The translations under genes and the position numbers were made by a program. 22,464 nucleotides of DNA from Sediminibacterium sp. (lineage in GTDB: Bacteria > Bacteroidota > Bacteroidia > Chitinophagales > Chitinophagaceae), in contig JAURIP010000001.1 of assembly GCA_030832695.1 (NCBI GenBank), positions 1-22,464 of the forward strand. Direction: 5' to 3'. The notes beneath the pieces are model-generated. The model had not been told where the DNA came from, searched no databases, and worked only from the letters and a program-made list of their open reading frames with translations. This document shows positions 14,829 to 22,396 of this stretch, in pieces (position 1 is the first letter of the stretch; each line of letters starts with the position of its first letter).

Positions 14829-16769
14829 ATGTCTAAATACGAAGAGATACATTTTGTAGATACAAAACAGCCCGTTTGGAACTATTCCCTTTTTTCAGAG
14901 GCGGCAATACAAAATTTTCAAAATGGCACCCATTATTCTTTGTATGAATTGTTTGGAAATAAACAAATCGAAGTAGCCAACACCAAAGGAACTTATTTTA
15001 GTGTTTGGGCACCCAATGCAACGGCGGTTTTTGTTGTAGGTAATTTTAATGATTGGGATAATCAAGCACATCCGTTAAAAGTTAGATTAGATCATTCTGG
15101 TATATGGGAAGGGTTTATTCCAAATGTATTACAAGGCGAGGTATACAAATATCATATACATGGCTTTAACGATGTAAAATTGGATAAGGCGGATCCATTT
15201 GCACACTATGCCGAATTAAGACCATTAACTGCTTCAATTACTTGGCAAACAAAATATGATTGGAAGGATTCGGCATGGATGGAAAAACGTAAAGTATCCA
15301 ATCAAATTAATCAGCCTTATTCTGTTTATGAAGTGCATTTAGCGAGTTGGATGCGCCCCAATAAAAATGATGAACAATCTTACAATTCTTATCTTCAATT
15401 AATTTCTTTATTGGTTCCTTATGTCAAAGAAATGGGTTTCACGCATGTAGAATTTATGCCAGTGATGGAACATCCTTTTGATGGCAGTTGGGGATATCAA
15501 GGCACAGGATTTTTTGCGCCTACTTCTAGGTTTGGCAATCCACAACAATTTGCCGCATTAGTGGAAGCCTTTCATGCAGAAAATATTGGGGTTATTTTAG
15601 ATTGGGTGCCGTCTCATTTTCCTTATGATGCACATGGTTTGTATATGTTTGATGGTGCGAATACCTATGAATATGCAGATATGCGAAAAGGATTTCATCC
15701 TGATTGGAATTCTTATATTTTTAATTATAAAAGAGGGGAAGTAAAATCATTTTTAATAAGTAGTGCACGATTTTGGTGCGATCAATTTCATATTGACGGA
15801 CTCAGGGTTGATGCAGTAAGCTCCATGTTGCGATTGGATTATAGTAGGGAGGAAGGACAGTGGGATCCGAATGAGTTTGGCGGTAACGGGAATATTGAAG
15901 CCATCGCATTTATTAAGGATTTAAATGAAACCTTATATCGTGATTTTCCAGCTATTCAAACCATTGCAGAGGAAGCTTCGGATTGGCCTGGAATATGTAA
16001 GCCTACATTTATGGGTGGCTTGGGCTTCGGAATGAAATGGATGATGGGATGGATGCATGACACTTTGAATTATTTTAAATTAGATCCTATTATGCGATCT
16101 GGCGCTCAGGATAAATTTTCATTTTCCATGATGTATTATTATGACGAACATTTCATGTTGCCTTTGAGTCATGATGAAGTGGTACACGGAAAGAGCCCTA
16201 TGATTTTTAAAATGCCAGGAGATGAATGGCAAAAATTTGCAAACTTAAGATTACTATATGCCTATATGTTTTTGCATCCAGGTGCAAAGTTATTATTCAT
16301 GGGCAATGAATTTGCGGCTACTAGTGAATGGAATTTTACGACTGAATTACAATGGGAGTTATTGCAATTTCCATCACACCTAGGCATGAAAAATTGTGTG
16401 CAACAATTAAATCATTTGTATAAAAGTCATCCTGCTTTGTATGAGTTGCAATTTGATCCTACTGGCTTTGAGTGGGTAGAAACCAATAAGCGATCGGAAG
16501 GGGTTTTGGCATTTATGCGAAAAGGGAAAGAAGCCTCGGAATCTATCTTGGTAGTTTTAAATATGACGCCAGTTTCTAGAACTGATTTTCCTATTCATGT
16601 TCTCGGAAAAAAAGTTTGGCGTCAAATATTTAACAGTGATGCAAAGGAATTTTGGGGTGTCGGCGATTTGTCTAACGATACCATTACCCCAAAATCAAAT
16701 CCTGAAAATGAACAATGGGGTATACTATCTATTCAATTACCTGCATTAGCTGCCATCGTATTGAAATAA
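14829..16769 (+). CDS. glgB: 1,4-alpha-glucan branching enzyme (GH13)
   Basis: Cytoplasmic enzyme of 646 residues that makes alpha-1,6 branches in glycogen. A CBM48 domain (about 45-130) shows YFSVWAPNA and GNFNDWD. The catalytic barrel has EFMPVMEHPFDGSWGYQGTG (208-227), nucleophile Asp328 in GLRVDAVSSMLRLDY, acid/base in TIAEEAS (Glu381/Glu382), and LPLSHDEVVHGK for the third acid. A beta C-domain follows. Length is that of a single-CBM48 GlgB. The ATG is 2 bases after the GH13 stop, so translation is probably coupled, although one product is exported and the other is not. It is the last gene of the glucan run. Confidence 0.96.
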   Translation: MSKYEEIHFVDTKQPVWNYSLFSEAAIQNFQNGTHYSLYELFGNKQIEVANTKGTYFSVWAPNATAVFVVGNFNDWDNQAHPLKVRLDHSGIWEGFIPNVLQGEVYKYHIHGFNDVKLDKADPFAHYAELRPLTASITWQTKYDWKDSAWMEKRKVSNQINQPYSVYEVHLASWMRPNKNDEQSYNSYLQLISLLVPYVKEMGFTHVEFMPVMEHPFDGSWGYQGTGFFAPTSRFGNPQQFAALVEAFHAENIGVILDWVPSHFPYDAHGLYMFDGANTYEYADMRKGFHPDWNSYIFNYKRGEVKSFLISSARFWCDQFHIDGLRVDAVSSMLRLDYSREEGQWDPNEFGGNGNIEAIAFIKDLNETLYRDFPAIQTIAEEASDWPGICKPTFMGGLGFGMKWMMGWMHDTLNYFKLDPIMRSGAQDKFSFSMMYYYDEHFMLPLSHDEVVHGKSPMIFKMPGDEWQKFANLRLLYAYMFLHPGAKLLFMGNEFAATSEWNFTTELQWELLQFPSHLGMKNCVQQLNHLYKSHPALYELQFDPTGFEWVETNKRSEGVLAFMRKGKEASESILVVLNMTPVSRTDFPIHVLGKKVWRQIFNSDAKEFWGVGDLSNDTITPKSNPENEQWGILSIQLPALAAIVLK

Positions 16770-16778
16770 ATACTTTTG

Positions 16779-16803
16779 TAATGGTATTGATTTCAATGCC
16801 TTA
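16779..16803 (+). terminator. Weak hairpin after glgB
   Basis: GGTATTGA and TCAATGCC pair over 8 bases with one G-U wobble, extended by TAA/TTA past a bulged T. It starts 9 bases after the glgB stop, but no T run follows, so termination here is uncertain. The remaining gap to 16928 shows nothing clear except GACCTTTG (16887-16894), one mismatch from the -7 consensus. Confidence 0.25.
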
Positions 16804-16928
16804 TCAGGTATAATCACATATTTCATTGAGTTTTCCACAAAAATTTGTTTTAGGATAAAGTTCATAATTAGGTAACATTAAGCTGTGACCTTTGTATTAT
16901 TAATCCAACTCGATAAAAACATTACCTT

Positions 16929-17240
16929 ATGAAATCAAACAACAAAGCAATGTTATATGAAGCCGTTTCGGAATTCATACAATTGCACGCCTTTGATCAT
17001 TTGTTAGACAATGAATTAGCGCAGTTAAAATCCTTAATTAATCAATGGTCGCAAGCTATTGATATTAATGAAATGAAAGAGCTTACCGAAAAACTGGTTC
17101 CTTTTTTAAGTAAAGCAAAATTTTTTGTAGAATCAATTTCGCCTGCAGCTATCCAATTATGGTTTTATGCATTGTCCTACAATGAAATTCCTATTGGAAA
17201 TATGATGCAAGGTTTTAGTAATTCAAATGAATTAGCATAA
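16929..17240 (+). CDS. Small helical protein, function not recognised
   Basis: A 103-residue protein with no signal peptide and no membrane helix. The sequence reads as three or four amphipathic helices: about 6-22, 26-44, 49-66, and a more hydrophobic 70-84 (ISPAAIQLWFYALSY). There are no cysteines, and no catalytic or metal-binding motif is visible. It stands alone between glgB (159-base gap) and a strong bidirectional terminator, so it probably has its own promoter. Codon use and base composition match its neighbours, which argues for a real resident gene. I do not recognise the family. Confidence 0.7.
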   Translation: MKSNNKAMLYEAVSEFIQLHAFDHLLDNELAQLKSLINQWSQAIDINEMKELTEKLVPFLSKAKFFVESISPAAIQLWFYALSYNEIPIGNMMQGFSNSNELA

Positions 17241-17275
17241 AAACTATTTTATTGAATTAGTATAAAAGGTTTTAA

Positions 17276-17315
17276 AACAATAACGCCCACCGATATATCG
17301 ATGGGCGTTATTGTT
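17276..17315. terminator. Strong bidirectional intrinsic terminator
   Basis: AACAATAACGCCCA (17276-17289) pairs perfectly with 17302-17315. Inside, after one C-A mismatch, CGATATATCG folds on itself, giving a long hairpin. T-rich sequence follows on both strands. It separates the convergent 103-residue gene and the coiled-coil gene. Confidence 0.85.
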
Positions 17316-17335
17316 TATAGCGGACAATATATTTA

Positions 17336-18256
17336 TTATAACAAACTTTTCTTTAATGCAGTTTTACCTTCTCCAATTTTAAAACCATTGTGGTATACTT
17401 CAACTTTGTATTCCCCTTCGGTGAATTTATTGGATTGTTTAAAATCGTAGCTCACAGGTAATGCAACATTTTGTTCATATACCACGGAAAGTTTATTTGC
17501 ATAACTACGTGCGCCATCCTCTCTGGTATTAAAATTGCCGCCATCACCAATGGCTTTACCGTCTGGACCCGTAATACAAACATATAATTCCTGTGTTCCT
17601 GAAGGGGTGATTTTGTTTTTATCAATCATGAATGCCAAACGAATCAAGTTGGCTCTTTTAGCCGTTTCGGTAGCTCTTTCATTGCCATTGCTTTTAACAC
17701 GAATGGCTTGGATCGTAAAAGTGGAAGCATGAAGGGTTGAACCAATGTCTTGAAGACGTTCTTTTTCCTTTTTGGTCGTATTTAGGTTGGAAGATAAGGT
17801 TGAATTTTGGGTGGTTAATTCCTGATTTTGGGCATTCAATTGCTTGTTTTCTTCTTGTGCTTTACCTAAGTCAGCTAGTAAGTTATTTACCTTGCCATTT
17901 AATTCTGAAATCATTGATTTAGCCTCGCCCAATTCCTTATCAGTCGCTTCTTTTTTCCTTAAAATGTTGCTTATGTTCATTTTAAGCTTTTGGATGGCTA
18001 CTGCTTTTCCCTGTAATTCACCTTGTAAACCAGTATTTTCCTGGTTCAAAGAGTCCACTTTTGCAGAAGCAGCAATGAAGTCAGCTTGAATACTATTTTT
18101 TGTACTGTCTAAAACGGCTACCTCAGTGGTATAATTGGTAATAATTTCTGTTTTTGTGTTATTGGTATTAACAAAATAAATCCAAGAGCCAATTAAGGCG
18201 ATTACTAATACGACAATAGAAATTTTACTTCCGTTATTACTTGTTTCGTTACTCAT
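17336..18256 (-). CDS. Membrane-anchored coiled-coil protein, function not recognised
   Basis: A 306-residue protein in three parts. A short polar N-terminus leads to one membrane helix (about 12-28) followed by NTNNTK, so the rest is probably periplasmic. A long heptad-type region (about 50-170), rich in Leu, Glu, Gln, Asn and Lys, predicts a coiled coil. A compact C-terminal domain (about 175-306) contains alternating beta segments, including LIRLAFMIDKN, TQELYVCITGPDGK and EGEYKVEVYHNGFKIGEG, resembling a beta-sandwich. The architecture suggests an anchored spacer carrying a binding domain. I do not recognise a named family. A TACATTTG element lies 22 bases upstream and a terminator 20 bases after the stop, so it is a single-gene unit. 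Confidence 0.8.
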   Translation of the reverse strand: MSNETSNNGSKISIVVLVIALIGSWIYFVNTNNTKTEIITNYTTEVAVLDSTKNSIQADFIAASAKVDSLNQENTGLQGELQGKAVAIQKLKMNISNILRKKEATDKELGEAKSMISELNGKVNNLLADLGKAQEENKQLNAQNQELTTQNSTLSSNLNTTKKEKERLQDIGSTLHASTFTIQAIRVKSNGNERATETAKRANLIRLAFMIDKNKITPSGTQELYVCITGPDGKAIGDGGNFNTREDGARSYANKLSVVYEQNVALPVSYDFKQSNKFTEGEYKVEVYHNGFKIGEGKTALKKSLL

Positions 18257-18278
18257 AAAATGATTATTTAATTGACCG

Positions 18279-18286
18279 CAAATGTA
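18279..18286 (-). promoter_or_regulatory. -7 promoter element of the coiled-coil gene
   Basis: TACATTTG on the minus strand matches TAnnTTTG exactly, 22 bases before the coiled-coil ATG. TTG at 18302-18300 is only 13 bases upstream, closer than usual. Confidence 0.4.
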
Positions 18287-18352
18287 GAATAATAATAAAC
18301 AATTTGTGGAATGTAATTACAAAAACTTGCTAATAGGTCGTTAAATTAATTT

Positions 18353-18360
18353 TATATTTG
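18353..18360 (+). promoter_or_regulatory. -7-like element touching the holA start
   Basis: TATATTTG matches TAnnTTTG exactly, with TTG (18327-18329) 23 bases upstream. It ends only 3 bases before the holA ATG, so a transcript from it would be leaderless or nearly so. It may be a chance match. Confidence 0.25.
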
Positions 18361-18363
18361 CTG

Positions 18364-19389
18364 ATGCCCACTTCAAAAATTATTGCCAATTGGAAAAATA
18401 AGGTGTTTGATGCCGTTTATTGGCTCGAAGGGGAGGAGCCGTATTATATTGACCAAGTGGTCAATTATGCGGAACATCATTTACTTTCTGAGGCGGATCA
18501 ATCCTTTAATTTGACTGTTTTTTATGGCAAGGATGCTGATTGGGCGCAGATTATTAATGCTTGTAAAAGATATCCAGTGAATGCGGAAAAGCAAGTAGTT
18601 ATTTTAAAGGAAGCGCAGCACATGGGGCAAATTGAAAAATTAGAATCTTATGTAGAGAAGCCTTTGTCATCCACTATTTTAGTAATTGCCTACAAAGATA
18701 AAAATGTGGATGGTCGTAAAAGTTTTGGAAAATTACTCAAAACAAAATCCATTTTTATTGCGACTAAAAAAATGTATGACAATAAGTTACCTGAATGGGT
18801 GGGTGGTTTTGTATCAGAGAAGGGGTTTCAAATTTCAACCAAGGCCATTCAAATTATTGTAGATCATATTGGGAATGATATTAGTCGTATTCAAAATGAA
18901 ATTGACAAGTTGGTGGTGAATTTAGGCGATCGAAAAAAGATCACAGAAGATGATATTGAAAAATACATTGGGATTAGTAAGGAATACAATGCATTTGAAT
19001 TTCAGGATGCCATTGCGCAGCGAAATTTTTCAAAAGCAATTCGCATGATTCAATATTTTGAATCCAATAATAAAGCGGCACCTATTCAATTAATACTACC
19101 CACCCTGTATTCTTTTTTTAGTAAGCTGTATGCGGTGTATGGATTGGGGAGTAGGGATGAGAAAACAATTATGAGTGAAGTGGGTGCTAACTTTTTTTCA
19201 GTTAAAAATTTATTGATTGCTGCGCGTAACTATCCTGCGGGTAAAGTGCAACATATACTTATTCTTATACAGGAATATAACTTAAGGGTATTAGGGATTA
19301 ATGATGCAGACAATACAGATGCAGACTTACTTAAGGAGTTGGTCGTAAAAATAATGGATCCTGCACTTATGGATATTGCAGTAAAATAG
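18364..19389 (+). CDS. holA: DNA polymerase III subunit delta
   Basis: The clamp-loader subunit that opens the sliding clamp. With ATG at 18364 it has 341 residues, close to the usual length. The N-terminal core begins with AVYWLEGEEPYYID, the HolA hallmark, and the RIQNEIDKL segment of the middle domain plus the helical C-terminal collar domain also fit. I chose ATG over TTG at 18358 because it leaves 17 residues before the YWLEGEEP block, as in relatives, and because the TTG is inside a promoter-like TATATTTG. The last 23 bases overlap the tail of ribF on the other strand. Confidence 0.92.
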   Translation: MPTSKIIANWKNKVFDAVYWLEGEEPYYIDQVVNYAEHHLLSEADQSFNLTVFYGKDADWAQIINACKRYPVNAEKQVVILKEAQHMGQIEKLESYVEKPLSSTILVIAYKDKNVDGRKSFGKLLKTKSIFIATKKMYDNKLPEWVGGFVSEKGFQISTKAIQIIVDHIGNDISRIQNEIDKLVVNLGDRKKITEDDIEKYIGISKEYNAFEFQDAIAQRNFSKAIRMIQYFESNNKAAPIQLILPTLYSFFSKLYAVYGLGSRDEKTIMSEVGANFFSVKNLLIAARNYPAGKVQHILILIQEYNLRVLGINDADNTDADLLKELVVKIMDPALMDIAVK

Positions 19390-20311
19390 TCATTGCCGTT
19401 TGTTTATCTATATGCAACTGATTTTTTAGCGCATCTAGCCCACTAAATTTTTCTTCCCCTCTGATAAATTCATAAACAGATACCGTGATGGTATTTTCAT
19501 AAATATCTGCATCAAAATTGAATATATGAACTTCAATTACTTTCTTTTGTCCATCTACGGTTGGGCGAATCCCAATATTCATCATCCCGTCATATACTTT
19601 TTCACCGAAACAATTACCATGCACTCGCACTGCGTATACCCCATTTGCAGGTATTAATTTTTCTTCATTTAAAATACGCAAATTTGCGGTAGGATAACCA
19701 ATGGTGCGACCAATTTGATTTCCTCTTACAATGAATCCATCAAAATAGTATGGATAGCCTAATAGTTGGTTTGCTTTGGTGATATTTTGTTCAAGTAGAT
19801 AATTTCTAATCAGGGTGGAACTTATAATTTCACCATTCACTAACTGCTCATTGATTTCTTCCACATTAAAATGATGTGTTTTACCAAGGGATTCTAATAA
19901 TTCAAAATTCCCCATCCTGCCTTTACCAAAATGATGATCATACCCAACAATAATGGTATGGGGATGAAAATGGGCGACTAAAAAATCTTGGACATATTCC
20001 CCAGCGGTTAAATTGGAAAATAGATAATCAAAATTGATGACCACCAAGTGGTCTATATTCGCTTTTTCAAGTAGTTGAATGCGTTCGTCTAAGCAAGTGA
20101 GTTGTTTAATTTCACCTGGGATTGAGGAGATAATTTTACGGGGGTGTGGATGAAATGTAATAATCACGCTTTCGCCTGCCACTTGTTGGGCAATTTCCTT
20201 GATTCTTTTAATAATTTGGAGGTGTCCAGTATGAACGCCATCGAAAGCCCCTGTTGTAATAACAGCGTTTTTAAAAGAGGGTAATTGTTTTAAATCGTAA
20301 TGAACCTTCAT
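19367..20311 (-). CDS. ribF: Bifunctional riboflavin kinase/FAD synthetase
   Basis: A 314-residue cytoplasmic enzyme that phosphorylates riboflavin to FMN and adenylates FMN to FAD. The N-terminal nucleotidyltransferase has GAFDGVHTGH (21-30), FHPHPRKI (53-60) and ISSTLIR (163-169). The C-terminal kinase has GRTIGYPTAN (201-210), and Asn210 belongs to the flavin-kinase PTAN motif. Length is normal for bacterial RibF. It is convergent with holA, overlapping it by 23 bases, and divergent from purM. TACATTTG lies 21 bases before its ATG. Confidence 0.95.
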   Translation of the reverse strand: MKVHYDLKQLPSFKNAVITTGAFDGVHTGHLQIIKRIKEIAQQVAGESVIITFHPHPRKIISSIPGEIKQLTCLDERIQLLEKANIDHLVVINFDYLFSNLTAGEYVQDFLVAHFHPHTIIVGYDHHFGKGRMGNFELLESLGKTHHFNVEEINEQLVNGEIISSTLIRNYLLEQNITKANQLLGYPYYFDGFIVRGNQIGRTIGYPTANLRILNEEKLIPANGVYAVRVHGNCFGEKVYDGMMNIGIRPTVDGQKKVIEVHIFNFDADIYENTITVSVYEFIRGEEKFSGLDALKNQLHIDKQTAMTILLQYP

Positions 20312-20332
20312 CTATTATTGCTAAATATGGCA

Positions 20333-20340
20333 CAAATGTA
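20333..20340 (-). promoter_or_regulatory. -7 promoter element of ribF
   Basis: TACATTTG on the minus strand matches TAnnTTTG exactly, 21 bases before the ribF ATG. It sits in the 68-base divergent gap shared with purM. Confidence 0.42.
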
Positions 20341-20349
20341 AAACAATTG

Positions 20350-20357
20350 TACCTTTA
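20350..20357 (+). promoter_or_regulatory. Probable -7 element of purM
   Basis: TACCTTTA matches 7 of 8 positions of TAnnTTTG and lies 22 bases before the ATG at 20380. TGG at 20328-20330 is 19 bases upstream, a weak -33 match. Confidence 0.3.
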
Positions 20358-20379
20358 TGCCATAAACCAATTTTCATCA

Positions 20380-21558
20380 ATGTCATTGTATGCCCAACGC
20401 GGAGTTTCCGCTCAAAAGGAAGAAGTTCATGCAGCTATCCAACATTTAGACCAGGGGTTGTATCCAAACGCATTTTGCAAGTTGTATGCCGACTATTTGG
20501 GGGGCCAATCTGATTATATCAATATCATGCATGCGGATGGCGCAGGAACCAAAAGTATCTTGGCATATATCTATTGGAAGGAAACGGGAGATGCAAGTGT
20601 TTGGAAGGGCATAGCGCAGGATGCAATTGCTATGAATTTAGATGATTTATTATGTGTGGGTATTTATGATCAAATATTATTTTCGTCTACCATTGATCGT
20701 AATAAATTAGTGATTACGGGTGAGGTGTTAAGTGTTTTAATTAATGCTACACAGGACTTTTTTACTACTTTAAAAAACTTTGGGGTAAATATTGAATTTT
20801 TAGGAGGTGAAACTGCGGATGTAGGAGATGTGGTAAGAACTATTGCGGTGAATGGAACCATGACGGCAAGATGGCCTAAATCAAAATTAATTACCAACGA
20901 TTTAATTGCGCCAGGTCAAGTGATTGTTGGGTTTTCAAGTCATGGAAAAGCAAGTTATGAAACTGATTATAATAGCGGCTTAGGAAGTAATGGTTTAACA
21001 AGTGCACGGCATGATGTTTTAAGTAAAGAATATGCAACAAAGTATCCGGAAACTTTTGAGCCAAACCTGAATAATCAAGTGGTGTATATTGGAAAGAATA
21101 AAGTAACAGATATGTTGGAAATTCCGGGCTTTGGTTTGGTATCTGTTGGAAAATTATTGTTAAGTCCAACGCGTACTTATGCTCCGCTGGTAAAAGCAAT
21201 TTTAACGAAACATTTTGACGTGGTTAAAGGCATGATTCATTGTAGCGGTGGAGGGCAAACAAAGTGTATGAAATACTTGCCAGGGAACATGCGTATCGTA
21301 AAGGATAACTTAATGGATCCGCCACCGATTTTTAAGTTAATTCAGGAAAATTCCGGGGCAAATACCAAAGAAATGTATCAGGTATTTAATATGGGTCACC
21401 GATTGGAAATTTTCACTGATTCGGAATCTGCAGCTGCATTAATTGAAATAGCAAAAACCTTTAATATTGAAGCGCAAGTGATTGGTCGTGTGGAAGCAGC
21501 AACAAGCAAAGAGTTGATTTTGGAAGGAAGTTTTGGAAAGGAAGTATTTAGCTATTAA
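20380..21558 (+). CDS. purM: Phosphoribosylformylglycinamidine cyclo-ligase (AIR synthase)
   Basis: Converts formylglycinamidine ribonucleotide to aminoimidazole ribonucleotide with ATP in purine synthesis. With ATG at 20380 it has 392 residues, longer than E. coli PurM (345) but usual for Bacteroidota. Visible: N-terminal MSLYAQRGVSAQKEEVHAAI, ATP-site HADGAGTKS (51-59), AQDAIAMNLDDLLCVG (79-94) and a central LGGETADVGD. An upstream TTG at 20347 would add 11 residues, but these bases contain the promoter-like TACCTTTA and the added peptide is unlike the family, so I reject it. No other purine gene is adjacent. Confidence 0.94.
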   Translation: MSLYAQRGVSAQKEEVHAAIQHLDQGLYPNAFCKLYADYLGGQSDYINIMHADGAGTKSILAYIYWKETGDASVWKGIAQDAIAMNLDDLLCVGIYDQILFSSTIDRNKLVITGEVLSVLINATQDFFTTLKNFGVNIEFLGGETADVGDVVRTIAVNGTMTARWPKSKLITNDLIAPGQVIVGFSSHGKASYETDYNSGLGSNGLTSARHDVLSKEYATKYPETFEPNLNNQVVYIGKNKVTDMLEIPGFGLVSVGKLLLSPTRTYAPLVKAILTKHFDVVKGMIHCSGGGQTKCMKYLPGNMRIVKDNLMDPPPIFKLIQENSGANTKEMYQVFNMGHRLEIFTDSESAAALIEIAKTFNIEAQVIGRVEAATSKELILEGSFGKEVFSY

Positions 21559-21628
21559 TTTTATATAAATCCAATAAATTTAATTTAAAAGTTAAAGGCA
21601 TCAATTATCATAAACAAATTAGTACATC

Positions 21629-22303
21629 ATGAGTGAAATTGTAGTTCAGTTGGAACATGTGAATATTTATCAAAGTGGTAATTTGATTTTGCAAGAAGTA
21701 AATTTTGAAGTGCAAAAGGGGGAATTTGTTTATTTGGTGGGTAAAACCGGCACCGGGAAAAGTAGTTTACTTAAAACTTTATATGGTGAAATAACGCTTA
21801 CCGAAGGGAATGGTAAAGTGGTTGGATTTGATTTAAAGGAAATGGATTGGAAAAAACTCCCATTTTTAAGAAGAAATCTAGGAATCGTTTTTCAAGATTT
21901 TCAATTATTGACGGATCGCAATGTGCATGAAAATTTGAGATTTGTTTTAAAGGCCACCGGATGGCAGGATGAGCAATTGATTAACCAAAAGATTAATGAT
22001 GTACTAGCCAAGGTTGGGCTTCAAAATAAAGGCTTTAAAATGACTTTTGAGATGAGTGGGGGCGAACAGCAAAGGGTGGACATTGCAAGAGCCTTGCTTA
22101 ATTCTCCTAAATTAATACTGGCAGATGAGCCAACGGGCAGTTTAGACCCGGAAACCAGTGATGAAATCATGCAGATTTTGTTCCAAATTGCCAAGGAAGA
22201 TGGCACGGCGATTGTGATGGCTACCCACGATTTTATGGTCGTGAATAAGTTTCCTTCCCGCACCCTGACAACCGAGGGAGGCAGGCTGGTTGTAAAGGCT
22301 TAA
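21629..22303 (+). CDS. ftsE: Cell division ATP-binding protein FtsE
   Basis: An ABC ATPase of 224 residues, the FtsE length. Walker A is GKTGTGKS (38-45), the Q-loop is in GIVFQDFQLL, the signature is MSGGEQQR (142-149, Met in place of the usual Leu), Walker B is LILADEP (162-168), and the switch histidine is His200 in ATHD. FtsE pairs with the membrane protein FtsX at the division site to control septal wall hydrolases. No ftsX is next to it here, which is common in this phylum, so the assignment rests on sequence character; a LolD-type transporter ATPase is the alternative. smc follows after 93 bases. Confidence 0.86.
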   Translation: MSEIVVQLEHVNIYQSGNLILQEVNFEVQKGEFVYLVGKTGTGKSSLLKTLYGEITLTEGNGKVVGFDLKEMDWKKLPFLRRNLGIVFQDFQLLTDRNVHENLRFVLKATGWQDEQLINQKINDVLAKVGLQNKGFKMTFEMSGGEQQRVDIARALLNSPKLILADEPTGSLDPETSDEIMQILFQIAKEDGTAIVMATHDFMVVNKFPSRTLTTEGGRLVVKA

Positions 22304-22341
22304 ATTTTCTCCACTAATTGTACACAAAACCCCCTTTTTGA

Positions 22342-22372
22342 CTTGAATTCTTGACTCTTTTTCTTATGTTCG
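22342..22372 (+). promoter_or_regulatory. Probable smc promoter
   Basis: TTG at 22343-22345, then 19 bases, then TATGTTCG (22365-22372), 7 of 8 to the Bacteroidota -7 consensus. It ends 24 bases before the GTG start of smc. This is the only promoter candidate here with both parts at the usual spacing. Confidence 0.35.
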
Positions 22373-22396
22373 CAGACATAAAAAAGTAGAAAACAA

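Noticed and set aside
16770..16928. Possible small RNA or riboswitch in the gap after glgB
   Set aside because: Only one weak hairpin and no recognisable conserved RNA structure.
18358..18363. TTG start adding two residues to HolA
   Set aside because: The TTG is part of a TATATTTG promoter-like box, and the ATG at 18364 gives the usual length before the conserved block.
20347..20379. TTG start adding 11 residues to PurM
   Set aside because: The added bases contain a promoter-like TACCTTTA, and the family N-terminus begins at the ATG at 20380.
21629..22303. Met in place of Leu in the FtsE ABC signature as a defect
   Set aside because: The first position of this motif tolerates hydrophobic change, and Walker A, Walker B, Q-loop and switch histidine are intact.
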